This document shows positions 28,316 to 36,976 of a stretch of 64,000 nucleotides of DNA, piece by piece. The notes under the pieces were generated by a model, which was not told where the DNA came from, ran no database searches, and saw only the letters and a program-made list of their open reading frames with translations. Numbering within the stretch: the stretch's first letter is position 1; every line of letters starts with the position of its first letter. The stretch comes from Saccharothrix sp. NRRL B-16348. GTDB taxonomy: Bacteria; Actinomycetota; Actinomycetes; Mycobacteriales; Pseudonocardiaceae. The stretch spans positions 16,718 to 80,717 of the forward strand of contig NZ_LGED01000247.1 of assembly GCF_001280085.1 (NCBI RefSeq). Reading direction: 5' to 3'. Position numbers and translations under genes: made by a program.

Positions 28316-29692
28316 ATGCGGCTCGTATCGGCTCGGCTGGTCCTGCTGGCGGCGGTCCTGGTCACGGTTAGCGCCTGTGCCCAGGCCATCCCGGGCAAAC
28401 CGGTGGCGGGTGAGGCCGTCACCAAGGGCACCGTCGACCCGGGCTTCATCCGGGGCACCGACGGCGGCCCGATCGACCAGTTGGCGGCCACCGCCATCAC
28501 CGACGTCGACACGTTCTGGCAGGAGGCGTTCCCGGACACGTTCGACGAGCCGTGGCAGCCGATCGAGGGCGGCATCTACTCGGTCGACACCGCCGACGCC
28601 TCCGCGAAGCCGCCGCCGTGCACCGAGAAGGCGAGCGACGTCGAGGGCAACGCGTTCTACTGCCCCAGCGCCGACGCCATCGCCTGGGACCGCGCCGCGC
28701 TGCTGCCCGTGCTCAAGGACCGGTTCGGCGACGCGGCCGTGGTGATCGTGCTGGCGCACGAGATGGGCCACGCCGTGCAGAACCGGATGGGCATCACGCC
28801 GGAAGCCGAACGGCGCGAGCCGCAGCGGTTCCCGACGATCCTCACCGAGGCGATGGCCGACTGCTTCGCGGGCGCGTTCATCAAGTGGGTCAACGACGAC
28901 AAGTCCGAGCACCTCGACATCGGCTCCGACACGCTGGACTCGGCGCTGGGCGCGCTGATCACGTTCCGCGACCCGGTCGGCACCTCGGCGAGCGACCGGT
29001 CCGCGCACGGCAACGCGTTCGACCGGGTGTCCGCGTTCCAGGACGGCTACCAGCAGGGCACCAAGTTCTGCGCGGCGATGTCCACGGAGAACCGGGTGTT
29101 CACCCAGCAGGCGTTCACGACCGAGGACGACCGCGACCGCGGCGGCAACCTGCCGTTCGACGAGATGCTGGAGAACGTCACCCCCGACCTGAACCTGTAC
29201 TACAAGGCCCTGGTCGAGCAGGCGGGCAAGCAGTGGACCGAGCCGAAGTCCACGCCGACCGAGCAGGAGCCGGACTGCTCCGGCGACCAGGGGCCGGTGG
29301 CGTACTGCCCGGCGGACAAGTCGGTGGAGTTCGAGGTCGAGGCCGACCTGCCCGAGCTGCACGCCGAGATCGGCGACTACGCCACGGGCGTGCTGCTGGC
29401 CAGCCGTTACGGGATGGCGGCGATGGCGGCGGTGGGCGTGGACCTCGAGGGCGAGCGTGCGGCGACGAGCGCGTTGTGCCTGGCCGGCGCGTACACGCGG
29501 GAGGTGTTCACCCGGCAGAAGGGCTTCGGGCTGTCGCCGGGCGACCTGGACGAGGCGGTGCAGGTGCTGCTCGCGTACGACTACGCGGCACGTGACGCGA
29601 CCGGTTCGGCGGCGCTCGGTCCCGGGTTCAAGCGGGTCGAGGTGTTCCGCGGCGGCGTGTTCGAAGGCATCAAAGCCTGCGGTTTGGCCTAA
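28316..29692 (+). CDS. Neutral zinc metallopeptidase-like lipoprotein (paralog 1)
   Basis: This encodes 458 residues. The lipoprotein signal MRLVSARLVLLAAVLVTVSA ends with Cys21 (VSAC lipobox), so it is membrane-anchored outside the cell. The zinc motif HEMGH is at 148-152, preceded by VVIVLA. A downstream acidic segment (EAMADCFAGAF) supplies the third ligand region, as in the YpfJ/Zn-peptidase family. A second half (after about 320) repeats the fold pattern of the family without the HExxH motif. The next gene encodes a close paralog in the same orientation, 63 bp downstream, suggesting tandem duplication. Confidence 0.86.
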   Translation: MRLVSARLVLLAAVLVTVSACAQAIPGKPVAGEAVTKGTVDPGFIRGTDGGPIDQLAATAITDVDTFWQEAFPDTFDEPWQPIEGGIYSVDTADASAKPPPCTEKASDVEGNAFYCPSADAIAWDRAALLPVLKDRFGDAAVVIVLAHEMGHAVQNRMGITPEAERREPQRFPTILTEAMADCFAGAFIKWVNDDKSEHLDIGSDTLDSALGALITFRDPVGTSASDRSAHGNAFDRVSAFQDGYQQGTKFCAAMSTENRVFTQQAFTTEDDRDRGGNLPFDEMLENVTPDLNLYYKALVEQAGKQWTEPKSTPTEQEPDCSGDQGPVAYCPADKSVEFEVEADLPELHAEIGDYATGVLLASRYGMAAMAAVGVDLEGERAATSALCLAGAYTREVFTRQKGFGLSPGDLDEAVQVLLAYDYAARDATGSAALGPGFKRVEVFRGGVFEGIKACGLA

Positions 29693-29755
29693 CCGCGCGT
29701 GCCGGCCAAGTAGGGTTCGGGCTTGGATCGGCACGGACGTGGGATGGGGCTTGGC

Positions 29756-31192
29756 ATGGCTCGACGGGCTTGGGTTGCTGCGACGCTCGCCGCCGCCATG
29801 GCGTTCACGGGGTGCACCCAGACGGTGAGCGGCCACGGCCGGTCGGAGCGGCCCGACGTCACCAAGGTCGCCGGGCTGGACATCACCACCGGTGAGAGCG
29901 GCGCGAAGCCCGGTGTGCCGGACGCCGACCTGCAGGTGGAGAACGGCGACGGCGGCGAGATGGACCGGCTGGCGATCAACACGCTGGCCGACGTCGAGGA
30001 GTACTGGGCCGAGCAGCTGCCCGCGCGGTTCGGCAAGGAGTTCGAGCCGGTGAAGCGGCTGGTGTCCTACGACTCCAACGGCAAGGGCGTCGACATCTGC
30101 CGCACCAACACGGCGGGCGTGGCGAACGCGTTCTACTGCTCGTTGGACGACTCGATCGCGTGGGACCGCGGCGAGCTGCTGCCGATGCTGGACGACGCGT
30201 TCGGGCCGATGTCGGTGGTGACCGTGCTGGCGCACGAGATGGGTCACGCGATCCAGTACAAGCTCGGCGACATCGGCGGGATCAACCAGGCCACGCCGTC
30301 GATCATCAAGGAGCAGCAGGCCGACTGCTACGCGGGCAACTTCTTCCGGTGGGTCGCCGAGGGCAAGTCCAAGCACTTCCGCATCTCGACCGGGCCCGGG
30401 TTGAACCAGGTGCTGGCGACGATGTTCTTCATCCGGGACGCGGCGGGCACGTCGGCCGAGAAGCAGGGCGCGCACGGCAGCGCGTTCGACCGGGTGTCGG
30501 CGTTCCAGTTCGGGTTCGCCGGTGACCCGAAGCGGTGCGCGGAGATCGACGAGGCCGAGATCAAGGCGCGGATCACGCAGCAGAAGTTCGACTCGGACGA
30601 CAAGGACACCGGGCAGGGCAAGGGCAACCTGAAGGTGGACGACGAGCGTTCGCTCAAGCTGCTGGAGGAGTCGTTGCGCGCGGCGTTCAACGAGGCCGCC
30701 GCCACGCCGCCCGCGCTGTCCACGTCGTCGTCCGCGGAGTGCCCCGACGGCGGCGACACCTCGCCCGCGGCGTACTGCCCGGCGACGAACTCGATCGCCA
30801 TCGACCTGCCCGACCTGGTGAAGATCGGCACGCCGCCGAAGCGCGGGCAGAAGGGAGGCATCGGCGACTTCGCCGCGTTCGCCGAGATCGCGTCGCGGTT
30901 CGCGCTGTCGATCCAGAAGGCGACCGGGTACGGGCTGGAGGGTCCGGCGGCGGGGCTGCGGACGGCGTGCCTGACCGGGTCGTGGGCCGGGACGACGAAC
31001 CAGAGCGGCGCGAAGCTGCGCCTGTCGTCCGGCGACCTGGACGAGGCCGTGGCCGAGCTGCTGGCGGACAAGAGCCTGATCGCGGCGGACGTGAACGGCA
31101 CCGTGGTGCCCTCCGGCTTCGCCCGCGTGGAGGCGTTCCGCGACGGCTTCTACCAGGGCGCGGGCCTGTGCACCCGCAAGTACGCCGGCTGA
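29756..31192 (+). CDS. Neutral zinc metallopeptidase-like lipoprotein (paralog 2)
   Basis: From ATG 29756 this encodes 478 residues; ATG 29744 and TTG 29723 lie upstream in frame, but GGGG sits at the right distance for 29756. The lipobox is AFTGC with Cys20. The zinc motif HEMGH is at 160-164 (VVTVLAHEMGHAIQY) and QQADCYAGNFFRW holds the third-ligand segment. It is collinear with paralog 1 over its whole length (NAFYC, IAWDRGELLPML, AHGSAFDRVSAFQ, SGDLDEAV). Both are exported, so they may process cell-envelope proteins. It is convergent with the XRE-MurA gene. Confidence 0.86.
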   Translation: MARRAWVAATLAAAMAFTGCTQTVSGHGRSERPDVTKVAGLDITTGESGAKPGVPDADLQVENGDGGEMDRLAINTLADVEEYWAEQLPARFGKEFEPVKRLVSYDSNGKGVDICRTNTAGVANAFYCSLDDSIAWDRGELLPMLDDAFGPMSVVTVLAHEMGHAIQYKLGDIGGINQATPSIIKEQQADCYAGNFFRWVAEGKSKHFRISTGPGLNQVLATMFFIRDAAGTSAEKQGAHGSAFDRVSAFQFGFAGDPKRCAEIDEAEIKARITQQKFDSDDKDTGQGKGNLKVDDERSLKLLEESLRAAFNEAAATPPALSTSSSAECPDGGDTSPAAYCPATNSIAIDLPDLVKIGTPPKRGQKGGIGDFAAFAEIASRFALSIQKATGYGLEGPAAGLRTACLTGSWAGTTNQSGAKLRLSSGDLDEAVAELLADKSLIAADVNGTVVPSGFARVEAFRDGFYQGAGLCTRKYAG

Positions 31193-31240
31193 CGGTTCCG
31201 CACGCGGCCGCGGGCACTTCTCGGCGTTGTCGCGGAACCG
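31193..31240. terminator. Inverted repeat between convergent genes
   Basis: CGGTTCCGC (31193-31201) and GCGGAACCG (31232-31240) are perfect 9-bp arms with a 30-base GC-rich loop, starting at the metallopeptidase stop and 37 bases from the XRE-MurA stop. It may act as a bidirectional terminator. Confidence 0.4.
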
Positions 31241-31276
31241 CCGGCGGCGGCACACCGTTCTCTTCCGCGCGTCGGC

Positions 31277-32824
31277 TCAGATGTCGCGGAACGTGGTGAT
31301 CTCGGCGCCGAGCTGGTTGAGCCGGTCGGCGAGCTGTTCGTAGCCGCGGTTGATGACGTAGACGTTGCGCAGCACCGAGGTGCCCTTCGCGGCGAGCATC
31401 GCGAGCAGGACCACGACCGCCGGCCGCAGCGCGGGCGGGCAGATCACCTCCGCGCCCGACCAGTGGGTCGGACCCTCGACGTAGACGCGGTGCGGGTCGA
31501 GCAGGGCGACCTTGCCGCCCAGCTTGGTGAGCTCGGTCAGGTACAGCGCGCGGTTCTCGTACACCCAGTCGTGGATCAGGGTCGATCCGTGCGCCGTCGC
31601 GGCGATGAGGGCGAAGAACGGCAGGTTGTCGATGTTCAGGCCGGGGAACGGCATCGGGTGGATCTTGTCGATGGGCGCGCGCAGCGCCGACGGCCGCACG
31701 ACGACGTCCACGAGCCTGGTCCGACCGTTGGCGGCCGGGTACTCGGCGGAGCGGTCGTAGTCCAGGCCCATCTCCTCCAGCAGGGCCAGCTCGATCTCCA
31801 TGAACTCGATCGGCACCCGCCGGACGGTGATCTCCGAGGACGTGACGATCGCGGCCGAGATCAGGCTCATGGCCTCGATCGGGTCCTCGGACGGGGCGTA
31901 GTCGACGTCGCGGTCGAGCCGCTCGACACCGTGCACGGTGAGCGTGGTGGTGCCGATGCCGTCGATGCGCACACCGAGCTCCGTGAGGAAGAAGCACAGG
32001 TCCTGCACCATGTAGTTGGGGCTGGCGTTGCGGATCACGGTGACGCCGTCGTGGCGCGCGGCGGCCATCAGCGCGTTCTCGGTCACCGTGTCCCCGCGCT
32101 CGGTCAGCACGATGGGACGTCGCGGCCCGACCTTGCGGTCCACCGCGACCTCGTAGCGGCCGGCCGCGGCCTTGACGTCCAGGCCGAACGGCCGCAGGGC
32201 CACCATGTGCGGCTCCACCGTGCGCGTGCCGAGAGCGCAGCCGCCCGCGTAGGGCAGTTCGAAGGTGTCCTGGTGGTGCAGCAGCGGTCCCATCATCATG
32301 ATGATGCTGCGCGTGCGCCGGGCCGCCTCGACGTCGATGCCGCCCAGGTCGAGCTTCTTCGGCGGCACGATCTCCAGGTCGTTGTCGTCGTTGAGCCACC
32401 GGGTCCGCACCCCGATGCTGGTGAGCACTTCGAGGATCCGGTTGACCTCCTCGATGCGGGCCACCTTGCGCAGCGTCGTGCGCCCCGAGTTGAGCAGCGC
32501 GGCGCACAGCAGCGCCACGCCGGCGTTCTTGCTGGTCTTGACAGTGATGGAGCCGGACAACGTGCGCCCGCCGGTGACCCGCAGGTGCAGGGGCGCCGCC
32601 TGGCCAAGCGACACGATGCCGGAGTCGAGCGCCTCGCTGATCCGGGAGAGCATCTCCAGGCTCAGGTTCTGGTTGCCGCGTTCGATCCGGTTGATCGCGC
32701 TCTGGCTGGTGGACACCGCGGTCGCCAGCTGCGCCTGCGTCCAGCCCCGGTGTCGCCGCGAGTCGCGGATGAGGTTGCCGATCTGGGTCAGGTACGGCGT
32801 GGCGCTGTCAAGATCGCTAGTCAC
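31277..32824 (-). CDS. XRE-family HTH fused to MurA-like enolpyruvyl transferase
   Basis: From GTG 32824 this encodes 515 residues. Residues 13-68 form an XRE/Cro helix-turn-helix (RGWTQAQLATAVSTSQSAIN, then RIERGNQNLS). Residues 78-515 are a UDP-GlcNAc 1-carboxyvinyltransferase fold. Catalytic positions look retained: K99-N100 (TSKNAG), Cys196 in the PEP loop (YAGGCALGTR) and the Asp in PGLNIDNLPF. MurA makes the first committed peptidoglycan precursor, and a canonical MurA has no DNA-binding domain. This is therefore a divergent paralog that may sense UDP-GlcNAc/PEP and regulate genes, starting with itself through the palindrome at 32835-32854. Enzymatic activity is not shown. Confidence 0.9.
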   Translation of the reverse strand: MTSDLDSATPYLTQIGNLIRDSRRHRGWTQAQLATAVSTSQSAINRIERGNQNLSLEMLSRISEALDSGIVSLGQAAPLHLRVTGGRTLSGSITVKTSKNAGVALLCAALLNSGRTTLRKVARIEEVNRILEVLTSIGVRTRWLNDDNDLEIVPPKKLDLGGIDVEAARRTRSIIMMMGPLLHHQDTFELPYAGGCALGTRTVEPHMVALRPFGLDVKAAAGRYEVAVDRKVGPRRPIVLTERGDTVTENALMAAARHDGVTVIRNASPNYMVQDLCFFLTELGVRIDGIGTTTLTVHGVERLDRDVDYAPSEDPIEAMSLISAAIVTSSEITVRRVPIEFMEIELALLEEMGLDYDRSAEYPAANGRTRLVDVVVRPSALRAPIDKIHPMPFPGLNIDNLPFFALIAATAHGSTLIHDWVYENRALYLTELTKLGGKVALLDPHRVYVEGPTHWSGAEVICPPALRPAVVVLLAMLAAKGTSVLRNVYVINRGYEQLADRLNQLGAEITTFRDI

Positions 32825-32834
32825 CCGGCGGACT

Positions 32835-32854
32835 TTATCTCATATCTGAGATAA
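32835..32854. promoter_or_regulatory. Palindrome before the XRE-MurA gene, candidate autoregulatory operator
   Basis: TTATCTCATATCTGAGATAA has perfect 8-bp arms around TATC. It is 11-30 bases upstream of the GTG start and is the most A/T-rich stretch for hundreds of bases. Its position over the expected promoter/leader suggests repression by the encoded XRE domain; this is inference. Confidence 0.6.
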
Positions 32855-32971
32855 CCGAGGGGGCGGGTCGTTCGCGGCGGGCGTCGAGGGTGCCCCAGCA
32901 GCTCCCGCGCCCACCAGGGCACCTCGGCTACCTGGGCGGGCGACTCGGCTCCCCCCGGGCGCTTGCCTGCG

Positions 32972-32999
32972 TTGTCCACAGGCAGCAGCGTTGTCCACA
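32972..32999 (+). promoter_or_regulatory. Two tandem DnaA-box-like nonamers
   Basis: TTGTCCACA occurs at 32972-32980 and 32991-32999, as part of an 18-bp unit (GCGTTGTCCACAGGCAGC) repeated with a 19-bp period. It lies in the gap between the XRE-MurA and thioredoxin-fold genes. Together with the terminator at 33046-33079 it mirrors the module at 27256-27343. The rest of the 32855-33116 gap shows no gene. Confidence 0.6.
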
Positions 33000-33045
33000 G
33001 GCAGCGGCCGGGGGCCACGAAATGTCGGTCCCCGCCGGCAGAATC

Positions 33046-33079
33046 AAAAACAGGGGTCCCCTGGGCGGGGACCCCTGTT
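33046..33079 (-). terminator. Intrinsic terminator, repeated-module copy 2
   Basis: On the minus strand, AACAGGGGTCCCC, loop GCCCA and GGGGACCCCTGTT form a perfect 13-bp stem (33067-33079 with 33049-33061), continued by T residues to 33046. It lies 38 bases after the stop of the thioredoxin-fold gene. The loop and stem core match the plus-strand terminator at 27256-27290. Confidence 0.85.
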
Positions 33080-33116
33080 CGGCGTTGTGGGTAGTGCGGC
33101 GGGCGGGTGCCGTGCG

Positions 33117-34106
33117 TCAGTACAGGGCGCTGGCCAGGTTGCGGCGGGCCTTGGCGACCCGGTCGTCGTCCGGCGGGAAGAGTTCGAACAGGCCCACCAG
33201 GTGTTCGCGGACCTTGTCGCGGTCTTCGCCGTAGACCCGGCGTACCGTGTCGACCAGTCGCTTGAACGCCTGGTCGACGTCGTTCGTCGCCAGCTCCAGG
33301 TCCGCCGCGGCCAGTTGGGCGTCCACGTCGTCCGCGTTGGCGTCGGCCTTCGCGATGGCGTCCGCGGGCACGGCCTCGGCCCGAGCCGTGAACCGCACCT
33401 GCGCCAGGGCCGCCTTGGCCTCGGCGTTGGCCGGTTCGGCGGCCAGGATCGCCTCGTACGCGGCCTCGGCGGCGGCGAAGTCGCCCTGCTCGAAGGCGTC
33501 CTCGGCGGCGGTGAAGCGGGGGTCCTCCGGCTCGGCGGCGGGCTCCTCACCGGGCTCGGCGGTGCGGTTGGCCTCCGCCGCCTTGATGCCCGGCAGCCGG
33601 TCGCGCAGGGCGTCCAGCAGGCGGGCGATCCACTGGCCGAACTCGGCTTCCGGCAGCGGTCCGGCGAAGGCGTCGAGGGGTTGGCCGCCGGCGATCGCGA
33701 CCACGGTCGGCACCGACTGCACGCCGAACACCTGGCCGATGCGCGGGTTGGCGTCGAGGTCGACCCTGGCCAGCAGCCAGGTGCCGCCGCCGGCCCTCGC
33801 GGCGCGTTCCAGCACGGGCGAGAGCTGGCCCGCCTCGGGACTCCACGACGCGGTCAGCTCGACGACGACCGGGATCTCCAGGGAGCGTTCGACCACCGAC
33901 TGGAACGTCGCCTCGGTGACGTCCAGCACCCACGGGCTCGGACCGGCGTCCGAACCGCCGACGGCTCCGCCGGAACCGGACGACGGGGGTGGTGTGGTGG
34001 CGCGCTGCCTCGCGGCGTCGGCCCGGGCCTTCAGCGCGCCGAGGTCGACCGCCCCGGACAACGCGGCGGACAGTGCGGCGGTCTTTCGGGGGTCTGGCCT
34101 TGTCAC
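33117..34106 (-). CDS. Thioredoxin-fold co-chaperone (CnoX/YbbN-like), no CxxC
   Basis: From GTG 34106 this encodes 329 residues; ATG 34115 is also possible. A disordered N-terminus (to about 65) precedes a thioredoxin domain (about 67-175: [20 protein letters not shown], then [13 protein letters not shown] with the cis-Pro). The redox CxxC is replaced by SPEA, so it cannot act as a disulfide reductase. The C-terminal 130 residues are TPR-like ([20 protein letters not shown]). This matches the YbbN/CnoX class of holdase-type chaperones. The terminator at 33046-33079 follows it. Confidence 0.85.
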   Translation of the reverse strand: MTRPDPRKTAALSAALSGAVDLGALKARADAARQRATTPPPSSGSGGAVGGSDAGPSPWVLDVTEATFQSVVERSLEIPVVVELTASWSPEAGQLSPVLERAARAGGGTWLLARVDLDANPRIGQVFGVQSVPTVVAIAGGQPLDAFAGPLPEAEFGQWIARLLDALRDRLPGIKAAEANRTAEPGEEPAAEPEDPRFTAAEDAFEQGDFAAAEAAYEAILAAEPANAEAKAALAQVRFTARAEAVPADAIAKADANADDVDAQLAAADLELATNDVDQAFKRLVDTVRRVYGEDRDKVREHLVGLFELFPPDDDRVAKARRNLASALY

Positions 34107-34148
34107 GCCTTCCATCCTGGCACGAGTCCGGCGCCCGGCCACGCGCGG

Positions 34149-35003
34149 CTAGCCGGGGAGTTGCGCGATCGGGTCGATCGCCATCGGGTTCGTCCGCATG
34201 GTCTCGTTCAGCCGGCCGAGGCGGAGCGCGATCGGGGTCGTCAACTCGGCGAAACGGGCGGTTCCCGCCGCGCCCAGAACATCCCACGGACGAGTGGCGG
34301 CCTCGTCGGTGCGCCGTTCGACGTCCTCGCGCAACGCCCGACCGGCCGGGGTGAGCCCACCGCCCTCGCCGTCGAGCAGGCCACGGCCGGTGAGCGCCGC
34401 TTCGGCTTCCCGCCACTCCTCCTCCGACCAGCCACGCGCGGCACGCATGTACGCCGGGTCGAGGCTCTTGTCGGCGCTGAACAGCACCAACGTCTCGCAC
34501 GGCCCCAAGTCCGCGGCCACCAGCGCGGCCACGTGACCGTCACCACGCGACTCGCGCAACGTCGTGCACGCCTGCCACAGCGCCAGGTGCGGCTCGTCGG
34601 GCATGGGCAGCGCGCGGTTCGCCGCGGCCAGCACCCGTCCCGCGGTCGGCGCGGCCTCAGCCGCCTGACCGGCCAGTTCGGCGGCCTCGGCTAGGTCGAG
34701 GCTGTCGAGCATCCGCCGCAGGGCCCGGTCGACGCCCTCCAGCCGTGCCTCCAGGAACCGGGCGGGAGTGGCGACGTCCCACGCGTCCGGCAGCGCACGG
34801 GCCACCATGCGCGGGTGGAAGTTGTAGAACGCGGCGGTCACGACCTCCGGCGGCGCCGCGCCCAACGGCGCCGCGCGCTGGCCGAAGTAGCCCATCCAGC
34901 CGCCCTTGCAGCCCAACGCGTCGGTGACCGCCCGTGACTCGGGCGTGAAGTACGTGACGTCGTGGTAGGTCTCGAAGCGGACCCACAGGTCTCTCGGCTC
35001 CAT
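34149..35003 (-). CDS. SCO6745-like conserved actinobacterial protein
   Basis: From ATG 35003 this encodes 284 residues; TTG and GTG codons just upstream are less likely. It opens with PRDLWVRFETYHDVTYF and continues with GCKGGWMGYFGQRAAPLG, a helical N-terminal half. A later winged-helix-like portion reads GWSEEEWREAEAALTGRGLL, then LTPAGRALREDVERRTDEAA. It resembles the helix-turn-helix-containing SCO6745 family as I remember it. No enzymatic motif is evident. It lies 43 bp from the thioredoxin-fold gene in the same direction and may be co-transcribed. Confidence 0.7.
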   Translation of the reverse strand: MEPRDLWVRFETYHDVTYFTPESRAVTDALGCKGGWMGYFGQRAAPLGAAPPEVVTAAFYNFHPRMVARALPDAWDVATPARFLEARLEGVDRALRRMLDSLDLAEAAELAGQAAEAAPTAGRVLAAANRALPMPDEPHLALWQACTTLRESRGDGHVAALVAADLGPCETLVLFSADKSLDPAYMRAARGWSEEEWREAEAALTGRGLLDGEGGGLTPAGRALREDVERRTDEAATRPWDVLGAAGTARFAELTTPIALRLGRLNETMRTNPMAIDPIAQLPG

Positions 35004-35029
35004 GCCCACCAACTTAATTGGACGTCCGA

Positions 35030-35332
35030 CTACTCGTCAGCTGCCAGGTGTTGCTCGATCCGCTCCACCTTCGCCGTCAGCTGGCCCGTCCAGCCAGGCC
35101 TGATGTCCGCTTTCAGCACCAGGCTGACCCGCGGCGCGGTGGCCTGCACGACCTCCGTCGCCTTCTTCACCACCGCCATCACCTCGTCCCACTCGCCCTC
35201 GACCAGCGTGAACATGGCGTTGGTCTCGTTGGGCAGACCGGACTCGCGGACCACCCGCACGGCCTGGGCGACGGCCTCCGCCACCCCGTCCGACTCCCCG
35301 CCGAGCGGGCTGACACTGAACGCGACGAGCAC
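35030..35332 (-). CDS. MTH1187/YkoF-type thiamine-binding domain protein
   Basis: This encodes 100 residues. [11 protein letters not shown] opens a small ferredoxin-like fold and [18 protein letters not shown] is the conserved central segment. The family (formerly DUF77) binds thiamine or a related hydroxymethylpyrimidine, and several homologs are found beside thiamine salvage genes; none is evident here. It is divergent from MarR, with 41 bp between the starts, so their promoters overlap. Confidence 0.8.
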   Translation of the reverse strand: MLVAFSVSPLGGESDGVAEAVAQAVRVVRESGLPNETNAMFTLVEGEWDEVMAVVKKATEVVQATAPRVSLVLKADIRPGWTGQLTAKVERIEQHLAADE

Positions 35333-35373
35333 TACTGCCTCCTGGTCGGGGTACCCACTGGTAGCTTCGGCGC

Positions 35374-35877
35374 ATGACGTCCCAGCCGCTGCCGTTCGAC
35401 CCCATCGCGCGCGCCGCCGAGCTGTGGGAGAAGCGGATCGGACCGTCGACGGCGATGGCGGCGGTCACCAGCGTCATGCGAGTACAGCAGATCATCCAGT
35501 CCGCCGTGGACGCCGCCCTCAAGCCGCACGGGCTGACGTTCGCGCGGTTCGAGGCGCTGGTGCTGTTGACGTTCGCCCGCACGGGCAGCCTGCCGATGCG
35601 GGTCATGGGCGAACGCCTCCAGCTGCACCCGACGAGCGTCACGAACATCGTGGACCGGCTGGAAGCCGACGGACTCGTGCGCCGCAACCCCCACCCCACC
35701 GACCGGCGCACCACGCTCGTGGAGATCACCGAGGCCGGGCACGCCCGGCGTGAGGCGGCGACGGAAGCCGTGACCGGCGTCGAGTTCGGGTTGCGCGGGC
35801 TGACCGACCGGCAGACCGAGCAGCTGACCGACCTGCTGGCGAAGGTCCGCCGCGCGGTCGGGGACTTCGAGGACTGA
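35374..35877 (+). CDS. MarR family regulator
   Basis: This encodes 167 residues. The winged helix is at about 65-110 ([20 protein letters not shown], then [10 protein letters not shown]), with the wing [13 protein letters not shown]. Helices on both sides form the dimer interface. It is divergent from the thiamine-binding-domain gene, which may be its target. The downstream phosphotransferase-fold gene starts 61 bp after its stop in the same direction and could be part of the same unit. The ligand is unknown. Confidence 0.9.
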   Translation: MTSQPLPFDPIARAAELWEKRIGPSTAMAAVTSVMRVQQIIQSAVDAALKPHGLTFARFEALVLLTFARTGSLPMRVMGERLQLHPTSVTNIVDRLEADGLVRRNPHPTDRRTTLVEITEAGHARREAATEAVTGVEFGLRGLTDRQTEQLTDLLAKVRRAVGDFED

Positions 35878-35938
35878 CGGCCGTTCGGCGGGAAAATCCG
35901 GTCGACACAGGTCGCCGGTGGCGGCCACGCTGCGCGTC

Positions 35939-36976
35939 ATGCGGGAGATCAGGGCTCTGGTGACGGTCGGCGGCCGGTTCGTCGGCGTGGCGGAGCCGTT
36001 CACCGTGGACAGCCCGTGGTGGAACGACGTCGAGCCCGTGACCGCGCGGCTGGACCGGGCGCTCGGCGTGACGACGAGCGTGTTGCGGCTGGTCGGGACG
36101 ACCACGACGGGCGCGCGTGACGGCGTGGTGACGTACCAGGTGGAAGCCGACCGCGTGCCGGATCGTGGGCTGTCGGCCGGGTCGCCGCCGCACTCGTTCG
36201 CGGATCACCCGCTGCGGCTGCCGTGGGCGCGTCCTGGCGGGCCGGCGGCGTTGGTCGAGTGGGCGCGGGGGCACGTCGACGTGACCGGGCCGGCGGTGCA
36301 GGTGAAGACGTGGAACCTGTCGTGCCTGTACCGGCTGCCGACCGCGGACGGGAACGTGTGGGCGAAGGCCACGCCGCCGTTCATGGCGGACGAGGCCGCG
36401 GTGATCAGGCTGGTGGCGTCGGTCGACCCGTCGTTGGCGCCGGGGTTGATCGCGGCCGAGCCAGGGCGGGTGCTGCTGGCGGAGGCGCCGGGCGTGGACT
36501 GCTGGCAGCCGGGCGCCGACGTGGTCGAGCGGATCGTGCCGCGGTGGGTGGCGGTGCAGGCGGCGTTGGCCGGTGAGCCGCGGTTGCGGGTGCGCGGGGT
36601 GCGGGTGCCGGACTTCGGGTTGCCCGGGACGCTGCTGCACGGCGACTTCCACCCGGGCAACTGGCGTTCCGGGGGTGTCGTGCTCGACTGGGGCGACGCG
36701 CACTGGGGCCACCCGGCGTTGGACGCGGCGCGGCTGATCGGGTTCGTCGAGCCGGAGTTCCGGCCGGCGATCGAGCGCGCGTGGGTCGACGCGTGGCTGC
36801 GGCACTTCCCGTCGAGCGATCCGGCGAGCGCGCTGCGGCACGCCCGGCCGGCGTCACACCTGGTCGGCGCGGCGGTGTACCAGGAGTTCCTGGACAACAT
36901 CGAGCCGAGCGAGCGCGTGTACCACCTCGGCGACCCCGAGGCGGAACTGGCGCGCGCTCAGTCGTTCGCGCTCTGA
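35939..36976 (+). CDS. Aminoglycoside phosphotransferase-fold protein
   Basis: From ATG 35939 this encodes 345 residues; GTG 35918 is an in-frame alternative. The N-terminal 80 residues (VTVGGRFVGVAEPFTVDSPW) form a domain I do not recognise. The kinase-like part follows: LLHGDFHPGNW carries the catalytic Asp and Asn, and VVLDWGDAHWGHPALDAARL the metal-binding Asp. It may phosphorylate an antibiotic, a homoserine or choline-like compound, or act as a general kinase; APH folds do not identify the substrate. Its last 19 bases overlap the convergent DUF3817 gene. Confidence 0.82.
   Translation: MREIRALVTVGGRFVGVAEPFTVDSPWWNDVEPVTARLDRALGVTTSVLRLVGTTTTGARDGVVTYQVEADRVPDRGLSAGSPPHSFADHPLRLPWARPGGPAALVEWARGHVDVTGPAVQVKTWNLSCLYRLPTADGNVWAKATPPFMADEAAVIRLVASVDPSLAPGLIAAEPGRVLLAEAPGVDCWQPGADVVERIVPRWVAVQAALAGEPRLRVRGVRVPDFGLPGTLLHGDFHPGNWRSGGVVLDWGDAHWGHPALDAARLIGFVEPEFRPAIERAWVDAWLRHFPSSDPASALRHARPASHLVGAAVYQEFLDNIEPSERVYHLGDPEAELARAQSFAL

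Noticed and set aside
27287..31255. Very long open frame (1322 codons) on the minus strand opposite the methyltransferase and metallopeptidases
   Set aside because: It is a mirror of GC-rich coding on the other strand, rich in Arg/Gly/Pro/His, with no family motif. The plus-strand genes have signal peptides, zinc motifs and ribosome sites.
32972..32999. Chromosomal replication origin from the DnaA boxes
   Set aside because: There are only two tandem boxes plus one distant copy, no AT-rich unwinding region, and no dnaA, dnaN or rnpA genes nearby.
35939..36976. Aminoglycoside resistance gene
   Set aside because: The APH fold is shared by many kinases. An unrecognised N-terminal domain and no antibiotic cluster make a resistance call unsupported.
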